Shown piece by piece: positions 1-10,139 of a DNA stretch of 64,000 nucleotides. Under the pieces are notes generated by a model, which was given only the letters and a program-made list of their open reading frames with translations, was not told the DNA's origin and searched no databases. The DNA comes from Cyrtodaria siliqua. Its lineage: Eukaryota > Mollusca > Bivalvia > Adapedonta > Hiatellidae. The number at the start of each line of letters is the position of its first letter. Position 1 is the stretch's first letter. Location of the stretch: NCBI GenBank assembly GCA_037043455.1, contig JAWPHD010000127.1, forward strand, positions 379,501 to 443,500, in the 5' to 3' direction. A program made the translations under genes and the position numbers.

Positions 1-245
1 ACTGGGGTTCACGAGCGTGAACAGGGGTTCACGAGCGTGAACCATAGTTTACGAATGTAAACCTATGTTTACGACCGTAAACTTGGGTTTACGAGCGTAA
101 ACCTACGTTTACGACCGTGAACTATGGTTTACGGACTTTATACTATGTTTTCACTCGAAAGTATAGGTTAACATGCTTTTACGTTCGAAAAACCTAGTTT
201 ATCGATCGTTAATCCTAGTTTTTCGACCGTAACTAAACCTGGGTT
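1..245. repeat. Palindromic 20-bp satellite array
   Basis: About ten head-to-tail units of 20 bp. Each unit carries an almost perfect palindrome, GTTTACG-N2-CGTAAAC, or the variant GTTCACG-N2-CGTGAAC, followed by a 4-base spacer such as CTAT or TTGG. Units decay towards the right (from about 140 on) and the array runs off the left edge, so its true size is unknown. No coding potential is implied. Confidence 0.85.
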
Positions 246-249
246 CACG

Positions 250-900
250 TAATTATTGGACAATTGGCTTACCTCTCCCAGTTTCAATTCTAATTGGTAG
301 TATACTACAACGAAATTGGGCTTAAATAGATCGCTCACCCTTAGTAAGTGTCATTTTCATGTAATTATCGGTAACAAAGGTTTCTTTAAATAGAATATAA
401 GTCCTCAATTTCGGTAAACTTCTAGTCTTTTGTATCCAAATTCTTTCGTAATAGTCTCTTATAACGGCATTTAAAGTTAACACATTAACGGTAGTTTTAT
501 TATTAAAGTGAATAATCAAACCAAGTTCTTGCATTATGTTTTTAACACTGTTTGACCATAATTATTGCAAATGGTATAGTCACAGTTGAAACCACGTTTT
601 GTTAGACGAATGTCATCAAAAGTCACCATTCTATTCCAAAACCGTAATATCGAGGTCCAATGTCTATTAAAACTTGGTAGCCACCCTGTGTCGCCGATAA
701 TAGCTGAAACTGGAGCGAATCTATGAACGTCTAAGAAGTATATGGAGGAACGATGTTGGACATTGTCTATCGACTGACTCTGTTTGTGACCCCATATAGA
801 CGAACCGTAATCAAGAATTGGAACTATAAGCGTCTCATGGGTTCAACACAAGCTTTGAACCTTAAAATTATTGAAAGTACTTAAATAAAGACACTCCAGC
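250..900 (-). pseudogene. Non-LTR retrotransposon RT, C-terminal fragment
   Basis: On the minus strand, read through a frameshift near 540, this region encodes the connection and C-terminal part of a non-LTR (LINE) ORF2. Visible landmarks are IVPILDYGSSIWG, then QHRSSIYFL.VHRFAP, GDTGWLP, ILRFWNRMVTFDDIRLTK, KLRTYILFKE and finally AQFRC.ILPIRIETGR. These are the usual landmarks after the RT palm in CR1/L2-like elements of molluscs (known from the family; not searched). A stop interrupts the last block near 322. It probably belongs to the same family as the element at 5.65-8.28 kb, but the two do not overlap in the protein, so this is inference. It is a 5'-truncated, inactive relic. Confidence 0.75.
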
Positions 901-950
901 TCGCACTAAGCGTTCTGTAGTCTTTAATATAACCTGGAGTACTATATCTC

Positions 951-1351
951 AGATGACCTTGAGTGATCTGTTGGTTCAATACAATAATGAACCTTAGATC
1001 ATGGCGGGGATTTCTTATTTACACTGTCCTGTTTTAATGGGATGACAGTAGGGTAAGTGTGAGGTTTGGTGCACACTAGAACCGGTTTAAACCCCCAGTG
1101 GCCTACTTTGCCACTGACCGTTCCAAGGCGGTAGCCCTATTGTCAACCCTTTTTGTGTTTGTGATGTCGTTTGCATTTAGTATTGCTTTTGCCTTCTTGT
1201 TTGTCTGTTTGCGTGTTTGTTTCTGTGTTTTGTGGTTTACTGTCCTCTTTGAATGCTACTTTCCCTGTCCTATCTTTTTATATTTCTTTAGACATAAGTC
1301 TATATTTTTCAGATGACTTTAAGTGATCTGTTGTTCAATACAATAATGAAC
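951..1351 (+). mobile_element. Naiad-like 3'UTR-only insertion with ~42-bp target duplication
   Basis: Positions 994 to about 1300 match the 3'UTR of the Naiad-like copies (compare 12210-12512), including the blocks ATCATGGCGGGGATTTCTT, TTTACACTGTCCTGTTTTA and the CCACTGACCGTTCCAAGGCG block. The fragment is flanked by imperfect direct repeats at 951-993 and 1311-1351 (AGATGACYTT.AGTGATCTGTTG and on through AATAATGAAC). That is what a severely 5'-truncated retrotransposition with a long target-site duplication would leave. A 72-aa open frame across it is an accident of the T-rich UTR. Confidence 0.8.
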
Positions 1352-1359
1352 GTTGGCCG

Positions 1360-2784
1360 TAAGTATATATCATACATTGATAGTACGAAAGTATTACTAT
1401 ACTACATAGTTAGATAGTATTAACGTACTTTACCAACTAATAGGAATCAGTAATGCATTTCAAATGTTATACAAGTAACATTGTATATACGGAAAGCACA
1501 AACACGCAATAATATATAAAACAAGGTGTATGATATATTTACCCCAATAGTCACATACCCTTTATATATAAGATATAAATAATAATGGCAATATAATATA
1601 TGTTCAGTTATGGCTGAATTCTGAAATACATTTTACACATGTATCAGATCAGGTTATCTGAGAATGATGTATGAACAATATAACAATACACATTATTTGT
1701 TGTGCGTTACGGAATAAACCGTAAGATTTGTATAGTAAGGTAATAATCGAACACTGATACAATTTGAATTTAAAAGAAAGTGGATCCCTGATGAGACTGC
1801 CCTTGGAATCTACTGAATATTTCAATATCTATATATGATTTTATAGATGATATAAATGGAACATATCACTCACACAAACTGAAAATAACAAGTATATATT
1901 CCTAAAAACAGTCGAAACATTGTTTTAAACCTTGTGGGCTAGATCACAAGGGATTATTACTATTATTACTAATATCATTTCAATATTGATAAACATGAAT
2001 ATCTGTATATATTGTAATCTATTAAATAAATTTATAATTGGAAATAAAATCTCGCCAGATCATGAACTGAAGAATTGTAATAAAATAACATACACGCTCA
2101 AAGCGATTACAACACGCAGTAACTGTTACAATACAACAAATTGCAACAAACTTACAATACACTGAAAACAGAAAATGTTCGGTAGGTGATTGTAACAGCA
2201 TACACTACTCGATCGGCACATGCCAACTTCTAGTGTTCTGATACTAATTTAGTGTGAAAACGATCTAATATATACATGTAAAGATTGGAAGTGAATATAT
2301 ATATACTAATATAAAGACCACGGTAACACACGATACCACACAGTTTAACACATACTGGTAGAGAATACACACGTAAAATTCACAAGGGTGGATATATGTG
2401 TATACGGTCTAATAAACCAAATATATAAGTAACACAACGGTTCCTCTTTATGGCAGCTGACACAGGAATTTTTATTCCGAAAGATCTTTTGCATACAGGA
2501 TTATATTGTTTTCCTGTTGTCCTAGTTAAAATACTTTGTAAGAGATTTTAACATAACTTATCTAAAGTATTATACCGCCTCCGTGATTAAACACGGGGAA
2601 GGTAGTCTGTATGGTTAATACAGATACAGCTCACATATTATTGTTACACATAATATATCTGAGTACACTATACATTGTTTAGAGACAATCGCCTACTCTA
2701 ATGTGAGCCTGGTGTGAGTACAGTATTAAGGATATACTCCGTTAAAATATACTGTAATATGCATAAAAAACACTCGGGGTAAGA
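1360..2784. other. AT-rich sequence without recognised features
   Basis: Low-complexity A+T-rich DNA with many ATATA runs. No open frame with family-like residues and no clear repeat partner within the window. It lies beyond the 3' side of the minus-strand Gypsy relic and could hold its decayed tail or LTR, but no paired LTR was found. Confidence 0.4.
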
Positions 2785-2889
2785 TTCCCCAGTGGGACCT
2801 CGCTAACTGGGAAGGCGAATCCTTTGAGGTCAGTTGGGCCCTTTGCTGTGGTTAGACGCTTGCAAACCCCTTCTAACATTAAAATTAGC

Positions 2890-3449
2890 ATCGGTTAACC
2901 TTTTAAATATCTCTTACAACTTTTCTAACTGTCCCTGATATGACTTTGAATGACAGATTATATCATCAAGGTAACTAATCACTATTTTCCACAATAAACC
3001 GCCAAAAACCATTTGCATCAACCTGGTAAATGTAGCCGGACTATTACAAAGACCAAAAGCTAACCGTTTCCACTGCCATTGTTCACCACCTGGTATGAAA
3101 AATGCTGTTTTATGCCTTATCATTTTCATTTATGTCAATAACCTGATTTCATATCGAGACAAGATTTCGAACCCGATAATGCTTCAATACTGTCATCAGT
3201 TCTTGGTAAAGGTTTAGAATCCTTCACTGTCACCTCATTTAAACCACGAACATCACAGCAAATAATACCATCTGGTTTATTTATCATGACTATCGGTGCA
3301 TTCCATGTACTTTTTGGACATTTTTCAATAATTCCTTCTTTTTCCGTTTACTGTATCTCTTCCTCAGCTACTTTACGTTTTGCCAAAAGAATTCTGTATG
3401 GATATTTTTTGACCGGTTATTCATTACCTGTATCAATTGTGTGTTTCCT
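2890..3449 (-). pseudogene. Gypsy reverse transcriptase fragment
   Basis: The minus strand shows, across frameshifts, the RT fingers and palm of a Gypsy polymerase: PKSTWNAPIVMI, PDGIICCDVRGLNEVT, KPLPRTDDSIEALSG, then KTAFFIPGG..QWKRLAFGLCNSPATFTRLM and the catalytic box ISYLDDIICHS (YLDD). The best open part is 2914-3129 (71 aa). RT would copy the element RNA into DNA in cytoplasmic particles. Stops and indels between these blocks make it non-functional. After the YLDD box the sequence continues with FKRLTDANFNVR and then decays. Confidence 0.85.
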
Positions 3450-3632
3450 CAGCGGCCTTTTTTTGCCACTGACCGTTCCAAGCCGGTAGCCATCTTCTGG
3501 TGTTTGTGATGTCGTATTTGACCTTTTATTAATTTGTAATGTTGTATTCTTTTGAAATGTTGTTCTTTGTTTCTGTGTGTGTTTGTGGTTGACTGTCGTC
3601 TTTGAATGCTACTTTTCCTGTTCGATTTTTTA
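3450..3632 (+). mobile_element. Naiad-like 3'UTR fragment inserted in the Gypsy relic
   Basis: Plus-strand match to the distal part of the Naiad-like 3'UTR, beginning AGCGGCC and including CACTGACCGTTCCAAG and the terminal block TTGAATGCTACTTTTCCTG then TTCGATTTTT. Gypsy pol coding sequence lies on both sides in the opposite orientation, so the fragment inserted into an existing Gypsy copy. It belongs to the subfamily with GTTCTTTGTTTCTGTGTG. The splice point truncates the linker frame of the Gypsy element. Confidence 0.75.
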
Positions 3633-3639
3633 GTCCATA

Positions 3640-4210
3640 TTGCCAAAGTAGAATGACATATATCACTTGAACTTTTATTAAAAGCATTCTGATGTTTTAT
3701 CAAAAACTGATGTAATTGTTGAGTTTGTTCCTTATCTAATTTTTTGTTGGATTTATCAAAAGGTTCTGTCAAATGTTCTGGCAATACATCACATATTTTC
3801 GAACAACCAATATCTAATCTATTAACTGATTTACACTCAATCACCTGTACTGGCTGAATATTAGCCGTCACTGTTTCTTTAAACAGTTTCACAGGTTTAT
3901 CAGTTAAATTTGCCAACCGCAAAGGAACAACACCAGATTTTGGATCTACTAAAAATTTAGCCATTAACAACCCTGTCTTTTGAATCAAACTTTCTGTACC
4001 TTCCACCATACAACATCTATTATAATCAATATGATCTAAAATCTTTGCCCTAACAATAACCTCAGTATTTGGAAATATTTCAACATTTTCAACTAATGAC
4101 ACCCTGCAACAAGTAGGTTGAGTTCCATATTTCATATAATATGGAATGTTATCTCCCTTAACTTTCATGATATTTTTACTAATAATCAAATCACATTGGT
4201 GAGCCTTCAT
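3640..4210 (-). pseudogene. Gypsy pol linker between protease and RT
   Basis: Open minus-strand frame starting MKAHQCDLIISKN and continuing through GVVPLRLANLTDKPVKLFKE to HQNAFNKSSSDIC. This is the usual region between protease and RT in Gypsy pol: a flap-proximal segment, then a region of low conservation, then the (N)AF..S..D entry to the RT. Just upstream the stop TAA separates it from the protease frame near 4236, one substitution away from a continuous polyprotein. The final residues of the open frame (downstream of about 3632) are foreign, coming from the inserted UTR fragment. Confidence 0.7.
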
Positions 4211-4234
4211 AAAATCAATACCTAAAATTCTGTC

Positions 4235-4564
4235 TTAAACAATATCTGAAATTAGTATCTCATGATTAAAATGATGAACACCCAAACACAAATCTACATC
4301 ACATTTTCCTAAGAATGGCTTACTTTCACCAGTAACTGTTAAAAGCATTGATTTTACCGGTAATATTTTGGGTTTTGAATCTTGGGGCCAACTATCTATG
4401 ATTTTACTATTTATAATTAAAAAAATTGCACCTGAATCACATCGAAACGAAATCATATTGCCATTCACCAGAGTATCACAATAATAACCATTTTCACTTC
4501 CTGAACTGATTAAATGTATAATATCGGACCTTAGTTTGTTTGTGGTCTGGCTGTGGTCCTCCAA
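4235..4564 (-). pseudogene. Gypsy aspartic protease
   Basis: Contains the retroviral-type aspartyl protease active site as CDSGAIFLII (DSGA), preceded by GNMISFR and followed at the expected distance by LGKCDVDLCLG and HEILISDIV. The enzyme would act as a homodimer to cut the Gag-Pol polyprotein. The frame then reads stop-DRILGIDF; the GIDF step marks the C-terminal part of such proteases, so one premature stop cuts the domain just before its end. Upstream the frame runs into the gag tail. Confidence 0.8.
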
Positions 4565-4790
4565 CTTGACCCGTTTCTTTTTCCCTGAAACATTGTATTA
4601 TACTGAGTTTCTGTGTTTCTCGCATCTTGATTTCTAGATGTGTAGTTGTGAGATCTGTTTCCTTGATAATTCTTATAACCATTACCTCCAAAACCTTGTC
4701 TGTTGGCATGTTGGTTATTGGTATAATAGCTATTTTGATGGTTATGATTCTGATTTGCAGGTGTTATGAATGATGTATTTTCTTTTCTGT
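4565..4790 (-). pseudogene. Gypsy gag C-terminal tail, Asn/Arg-rich
   Basis: Minus-strand reading gives an Asn, Gln, Arg and Gly rich stretch (NNQHANRQGFGGNGYKNYQG, then NRSHNYTSRNQDARNTETQ), as in nucleocapsid-like tails of Gag that bind RNA. No CCHC zinc knuckle is visible. The assignment rests on composition and on position directly before the protease. Confidence 0.5.
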
Positions 4791-4899
4791 AGTTAGTGTT
4801 TCTGTTTGGCTATCAAGTTGTAGTGTAGCATTCGGTAATATAACTGTGTTTGTCTGTAGAGGTCTTAGGTTAAAATGTGCCTCAGGGTCAGGATTTTGT

Positions 4900-5460
4900 T
4901 ATTCTGAGATTTTGGCTCTGACAGAATATAAATCAGTCTCTAGACTTTTGCACTTTCTTTTGTAAGTGTGTATTGAGACCAGATATGCTACTGTGAATTC
5001 TACTCATATCTTTTTCAATTTCAATGTATTCCACTACTCTCTCATTATTTGCTTCCATTTCATTATTTGTAAAAGCATGTTCATATTCCTCCATGTTTTA
5101 AACTATAATTCTACTGCCAATCAGCATATACTAAAATGTTTTAATTTAAAAGAAACTGAACTGATTTTCTTCAATAGATTTCCTCCATCCAGTTTATTTA
5201 TATTCATATTTTTATTCTTTATTTTTCAGGAGACCAGAGCAGTTCAGGATAAAACTCAACGAGAATTGAACTGATGCAATTCTATGTATCTTTATTTGAA
5301 TAAAATATTGACAATGTTTGTCAATTTTATTTTAAATAAGTTCCCTTTATTCTGGCTTTACCAGAATGTTCAATAGAACTATTTTCTAAGATAAATATAT
5401 TACGATACACTGTACAGTATGACTAGCGTCTAGACTAGTGAAACGGCGAGTAGCCTACAT
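4900..5460. other. AT-rich flank of the Gypsy relic
   Basis: No recognised gene. It may include decayed gag or 5' LTR sequence of the minus-strand Gypsy element. A short inverted repeat TTGACAATGTTTGTCAA lies near 5307-5323. The 102-aa open frame at 4966-5274 has no recognisable family residues and is probably accidental. Confidence 0.35.
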
Positions 5461-5466
5461 AACAGC

Positions 5467-5590
5467 AGATATAAAAACCGAACAGGAAAAGTAGCATTCA
5501 AGGACGACAGTCAACCACAAACACATAAAGACAACTATATATAAAGATGAATAAAAGACAAGAAAAGACATCACAAACACACGACGACAT
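5467..5590 (-). mobile_element. Naiad-like 3'UTR end fragment
   Basis: Minus-strand copy of the last ~120 bp of the family UTR: ATATAAAAACCGAACAGG, then AAAAGTAGCATTCAAGGACG and ACAGTCAACCACAAACACA, which is the reverse complement of the 3' end seen at 20870-20930. Only the terminal part is present. Confidence 0.65.
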
Positions 5591-5871
5591 TACCTTTTTT
5601 TGGGAGGAACACTTAATGATTAAATTCCAGTCTCCCCTACTGAGTGTAGTGACGTAATATATGTTACCAAATATGTTGATACATGAAATGTATCCAATTC
5701 CCCCGATCGATCAGAAACAACACACGTTTCGGAAAACATTCAAATCACATTAGAATGTGCAGTTTCTGATGTTTCGGAAGAACCATCTGCTATATATACT
5801 TGTAATGCTATTGACTCTCCCGATCGTTCAGAACCAACACGTGTTTCGAAAGACCGCTATCCATACAAAGT

Positions 5872-6535
5872 GTGTTTTCTGATAGATTGGAAGCTTCTAA
5901 TACATTGTCTCGTACTTCTGACAAAACAAAGGCTTCTAACTTTGCAAATAATAATAGAATGGGTAGTAGAAAAACTATGAGCAAACAAAAAAATAAACAT
6001 TCCGATGGAAAGGGTCATGTTAACCTTTCGGAAATTATATCCACTATTGGGACCCAAAGTTATCCAAGTCAAAACTGTATACAGGTTCGAGTCACCGCAC
6101 GTGAGGCTGATTGTGATACACGTGCCCAGTATGATTATGAGGAAGATTATAGCGTATACGTGCGTAAACGAACAAAACGTTTCAACGTAGGCGGATATAA
6201 AAACACTATAAATCAAGATTGCACGATATGTGTCTCGTCGGGGTCCTAAAGTAACTAAAGTAAATTTATTTCTATCGCGCCGGTTCCCTGATGAGGTTGT
6301 TGTACAACTTAATGCTGAGGCAAACGATGACTGTACCTTATTGAAAGATACCGTTATTTGGCCCCGCCATGTTGGCTGCAAACCCTAGGTATCCAGAAAT
6401 GAGAAACATAAATTGGGCGATCGGCAGCATGGGTCCTGGTATAACCCTAATTCGCAGCCATATAGTTGGCACAATGATAGTAGATACACTTGTACACGAC
6501 AATTACTACCGGCATTTAGAAATGGATTAGTGTAG
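5872..6535 (+). pseudogene. LINE ORF1, nucleic-acid-binding-like protein
   Basis: Open from 5872 to 6249 and, after a frameshift, on to about 6535. The N-terminal part is Ser/Lys/Asn-rich (RKTMSKQKNKHSDGKGHVNL). The C-terminal part has RKRTKRFNVGGYKNTI, then RRGPKVTKVNLFLSRRFPDEVVVQ, DDCTLLKDT, and FWPRHVGC-like WPRHVGCKP. This GG...RRG.KV...FWP..V.C.PW layout is the RRM-like module in ORF1 of molluscan and other CR1/L2-like LINEs (family knowledge). It would coat the element RNA. The opposite-strand 174-aa frame is a shadow. Confidence 0.65.
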
Positions 6536-6599
6536 CCTTTACGTTGTACATAAAACATCGAAATAAAATATGCTGTATTCTAAACAATTAAACTTTTTA

Positions 6600-7310
6600 T
6601 CCTGGGACGTAACGGGTCTGATATCAAGTAGTACTTACCTTTGGAACTTACTTAAGACCCAGCTATAGACTTATGTGGGCTGTCCGAGCACTGGTTTTAC
6701 AGTCATAACTTGCATTTCATAGATCTAATAGACAGCAGTTATGAAGCTCATGCTGTTTCTGATTTTAGTTTAAATATTCCAAGTAAAAGACGGGTTGGAA
6801 AAGGCGGTGTTGCAATTATGTGGCATGTCAAAGATGACCAATTTATTACGCCATTAAGCATTGATGGTGACAGAATAGTTGGTGTGCAATTTCAAGCTGC
6901 CAAAGATCAATATATTTTTGTCTTTCAAGTGTACCTTCCGTGTCGAAACCATTCGATTAGGGCACATAAAGACTATATTGATAAATTATAAAACGGTATG
7001 GTAATATTTATAGGGTACTTTAATGCAAAAGGCCAGAGCGATAGCATTCTTGAAAGCAGAGATCTATATTTTAAGCAATTATTGACAGATACAAATTGTA
7101 TCACTATCAATACTTTAGATACATGTAAAGGCGCCAAAACATCTTTTGTGTCATAGGATGAAAGTTGCGAATAGTTGATTGATTATATTTTAATTCCTAT
7201 TGAACGCGAGTATACCGTGTCGTACTGCGAAATTGCAGATGATGACTGCTTAAATATGTCCAGGCATAGACCAATAACATGTACTTTAAACGTGCCAGTT
7301 TTACCCTTAT
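6600..7310 (+). pseudogene. LINE AP-like endonuclease
   Basis: Across several frames the endonuclease blocks appear in order: LCGLSEHW (catalytic Glu), RVGKGGVAIMWH, VFQVYLPCRN, GYFNAKGQSD (normally GDFNA; the catalytic Asp is Tyr here), LIDYILIP and SRHRPITC (normally SDHRP; Asp is Arg here). This enzyme nicks target DNA to prime reverse transcription. Loss of two catalytic residues plus stops near 6989 and 7155 make it inactive. The longest open stretch, 6710-6991, covers the first half of the domain. Confidence 0.85.
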
Positions 7311-8283
7311 GTACTGATGAGCAACATAAGAGGGACTCTGGGAATAACTGGAGAAAAGTTACGCAAAGTGAATTACGTGATTATCAACATATGTTGAATA
7401 ATTCACATGACCTTATAAAAGCACAATCTTCAACTCTTTCTAATAAAACGGATATTGATCAAATGTATAATCTTATTTTTAAGACCGTGGCCAAGCCGTC
7501 GGGGACTTGTTTTAAAACGTCACAGTTTAGGCATTTTCTCAAATCGTATCGGAATAAAATTCTCTAAGTAGCACATAAAATAATGAAATATAAGCGAATG
7601 TCATGGTTAAAAAACGGTAGGCCGAGCTCTAGTGACTCATTCAGTTACGTGTATTATAAACAAGCAAAGTGACATGTTAGGAAACTGCATAGATTATATT
7701 CTCAACAATATTTAAACAAATTATATGAAGAGATCAATACATCCGTGGAAATAGACAATGAACAATTCTGGCGATTAGTGAAAACGCGTCGAAAACAATC
7801 AAACAGTAGAGCGGGCGCTGAACTGAAATTTAACGGTGTTATTTATAGGGATCAACAGGGCATAACAGAGCAATAACAGAAATAATTTGAAGTGTTATAT
7901 ACGCCAAACGATAATCCAAAATATGACATCGAATGGAAAAAATACATAGAAACTGATGTAAATACGATTGTATCCGATTTAAAAAACACTACTTCATGTA
8001 CACAAGTAAATGACGTAGTTGTTCCTTTTGCGGATGTTACGACAGCAATACTTTCATGTAAACGTGGTAAAGCGTGTGACATTGATAATGTATATTATGA
8101 GCACTTTATATGTGGTGGCGACATTATAGTCGATGCCCAGGCCAACCTTTATACAGCCAAACATGTGTTATACACCATTGTCCATGAACAATGGTATTAT
8201 AATAACGCTTCATAAAGGTGGAAGACATCGTAAAGATGATCCTAATAATTATAGGGCAATTAATTGATCCCCAACCATACTAA
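7310..8283 (+). pseudogene. LINE ORF2 spacer and RT N-terminus
   Basis: Region between endonuclease and RT, readable as short open pieces: NNWRKVTQSELRDYQHML, LVKTRRKQSNSRAGAEL, FNGVIYRDQQG and then LYTPNDNPKYDIEWKKYIET. Towards the end come AILSCKRGKACDIDNVYYEH and KGGRHRKDDPNNYRAIN, the entry to the RT (pattern K.G...D..NYR.I). The RT palm is missing because the element stops at the junction with the Naiad-like UTR near 8290. The 7892-8215 open frame (107 aa) is the best preserved part. Confidence 0.75.
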
Positions 8284-8289
8284 AAACGA

Positions 8290-9562
8290 TTTTACTAAAG
8301 AAATATAAAAAGATCGGACAGGGAAAGTAGCATTTAAGGAGGACAGTCAACCACAAAACACAGAAACAAACACGCAAACAGACAAACAAGAAGGCAAAAA
8401 TTATAATACAAGCAAACGACACCACAAACACAAAAGTGTTGACAATAGGGCTACCGCCTTGGAACGGTCAGTGGCAAAGTAGGCCACTGGGGGTTTAAAC
8501 CGGTTCTAAGGTGCACCAAACCTCACACTTACCCTACTGCCATCCTATTAAAACAGGACAGTGTAAATAAAGAAATCCCTGCCATGATCTAATCTCTAAC
8601 CAACAAGGCCGCATCAATAGGCAATATAAGTAAAACACAAATATGCTCGTGTAAATATAATACAAAATAAAATAGCCTAGAAAGCCGCAATGAAGGTACT
8701 CAGTGACTAGGCAGAAGCCAGAGCAACAAGAGAATAAACCATTAAGGTCTCACTACAGAATTACCTCCCTTGGCTATGACGGTAGGAAGATTCCTACACC
8801 GTAAACAACTAGGGCTGTGTTAATCGGTTTGCTCTCAACTTGGAAATGTGCAATCATTCTCTTATTTCTGCCTTTAGGTGACAAGATTTGAACATGTTCA
8901 TGACTTCTGCCAAGTTTGGATGCCACTGGGTGATTTTCGAGGAAGATATAATAATTTGCAAATGGGTAGGAATGCAGTTGAATTATCAGTGAAATAGAGC
9001 TAGTTTTGAGGGGTGCTGAAAAAGACTGGAATTTAAAAAAAATTAATCTGGTCAACTTTTGATTTTTTGTGGATATTCTGAGCATCAGAGGAAGGTTTGC
9101 AGATTGAGGGGAGATTTAAAGACCAATGGACATTTTATAGTATGTTTGCAGTGGTCCATAAGTGACCGTTTCTACATATATTATATAGTGTTGATTAATT
9201 CACTAGTGAGACGAAATTTATGGTAACGGTAACCCTGATTGAGTAGCTTTTTAGTGATACAAAGATTACGAATATTAAAGTCATCAACTCGAGTACAAGC
9301 TCTTGAAAAACGAATAAGTTGAGACACATACACCCCATAAGAAGTTGCTCGGGGAACATCGCCATCCAAGTGGGGGTAAGTAACTATGTCAAAATTAAAA
9401 TCATCTCTCTTGTCATATATTTTGCTAATTATTTCCATTTTCAATCGAGAGATCTAAATCAAGAAAAGAAGCGTTATTATCAGATATATTAGCTTTGTTA
9501 AGTTGAAGTTCTTTAGGATAAATATTATTAACCATATTTGGAAAGAAAGTTTCCGTTACTCC
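8290..9562 (-). mobile_element. Naiad-like copy C (minus), RT end plus 3'UTR
   Basis: Read from right to left: RT coding sequence at 9562-9185 (MVNNIYPKELQLNK, FDIVTYPHLDGD and VPRATSYGVYVSQLIRFSRA are equivalent to 17465-17700 of copy B), then about 430 bp of unrelated DNA (8750-9180), then the complete 3'UTR at about 8745-8296 including the reverse complement of CCACTGACCGTTCCAAGGCG. It abuts copy A head to head at about 9562/9563. The copy lacks endonuclease and the RT palm. Confidence 0.8.
8750..9180. other. Unidentified 430-bp insert in copy C
   Basis: This block separates the RT and UTR portions of copy C and has no partner elsewhere in the window. The minus strand holds a 103-aa open frame (8774-9085) without recognisable motifs. 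No terminal repeats or target duplication could be made out, so it may be an insertion or filler DNA at a rearrangement. Confidence 0.4.
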
Positions 9563-9569
9563 TCTACGA

Positions 9570-10075
9570 TCACCTGTTTTGAGGAAATACCATATAAAGT
9601 CTCCTTTTAGAAATCATTTAGTTCATTCACGGCGCAGGCTGTTTCCCTCTATTAATAAGTGCAATACTAAGAGGTGCAGTTGTTGCAATTATTTCTCTTG
9701 CAAGTCCACCATTAAATCAGCTGTTAATGGTAGATTGTTTAATGTATGTCTAGCTTCAAATGTTGATTGACGTACTTCTCACGTCATTTATGTTCTGACT
9801 TGAAATGCACCAAGTTGCGGTATACAATATGTTGGACAAACAGGTCGATTCTTAAAAGTTAAAAAATTACTTGTACCAACACTTTCGTCAGTCAGGTCAT
9901 AATTTTAATAACGTAACTGTTCAACCGGTTGAATATATATTTTTTGATAATGATGTTACTAAAAGCTTTAACATAAAAGCTAGACATATTGCAGAACTTA
10001 AGTGGATAGAAAACTTACAGACACCTTATCCACTTGGCCTTAATGACAATATTTATCAAGAAGGAAATATTTCTA
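9570..10075 (+). pseudogene. GIY-YIG endonuclease domain (N-terminal, Naiad type)
   Basis: Readable as KCNTKRCSCCNYFSCKST, STIKSAVNGRLFN, then an in-frame UGA, RTSHVIYVLT, a second in-frame UGA, NAPSCGIQYVGQTGRFLK, and after a ~20-residue deletion and frameshift LYQHFRQSGHNF and ARHIAELKWIENLQTPYPLG. VIYVL is the GIY strand, QYVGQTGR the YIG strand with its Arg, and the terminal E of AELKWI is the expected metal ligand. H-x5-H (HFRQSGH) completes the CCHH zinc-binding set typical of Penelope endonucleases, with UGA at both first positions. The domain would nick chromosomal DNA for target-primed reverse transcription. The only start in frame with 9579 is a TTG, so the true N-terminus is lost. 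Confidence 0.85.
9768..9803 (+). other. Two in-frame UGA codons at the CCHH cysteine positions (candidate Sec)
   Basis: UGA at 9768-9770 and 9801-9803 enclose the ten residues RTSHVIYVLT. In the canonical Penelope-like endonuclease at 40435-41085 the corresponding stretch is C-KSTNVVYAVY-C, also with ten residues between two Cys. The spacing is therefore identical and both UGAs replace Cys. Recoding as selenocysteine is inferred; two independent nonsense mutations at exactly these sites is the alternative. Confidence 0.65.
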
Positions 10076-10139
10076 AAGATCCTAATATTGACCTAATATT
10101 TTTTCTATATTTTCTATTCGTAAGCGTAAATCTAGGTCT

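Larger units (their letters stand above)
2785..4900 (-). mobile_element. Decayed Gypsy-type LTR retrotransposon
   Basis: Read on the minus strand, the order is gag C-terminus (about 4790-4565), aspartic protease (4564-4235), protease-RT linker (4210-3640) and reverse transcriptase (about 3449-2890). This is the gag-pol order of Ty3/Gypsy elements. The frame is broken by stops and shifts, and a 3'UTR fragment of a Naiad-like element is inserted at 3450-3632. No LTR pair, integrase or RNase H could be recognised, so both ends are lost or too decayed. Confidence 0.8.
5650..8283 (+). mobile_element. Non-LTR retrotransposon (CR1/L2-like), 3'-truncated
   Basis: A plus-strand LINE with ORF1 (5872-6535), an AP-like endonuclease (6600-7310), a spacer region and the very start of the RT (8215-8283). 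It is then cut by the 3'UTR end of a minus-strand Naiad-like element at about 8290. Its internal sequence around 7840-7950 reappears, inverted, at 13040-13165 and 13480-13520, so those pieces are the same family. Frameshifts and stops throughout show that it is dead. The exact clade within the CR1/L2/I group is not resolved by eye. Confidence 0.8.

Noticed and set aside
1098..1316. 72-aa hydrophobic frame (and relatives at 8249, 12378) that looks like a small membrane protein
   Set aside because: It is the T-rich 3'UTR of the Naiad-like family read by chance, truncated and frame-shifted in other copies.
5857..6381. 174-aa minus-strand frame
   Set aside because: Antisense shadow of LINE ORF1, whose plus-strand motifs are clear.
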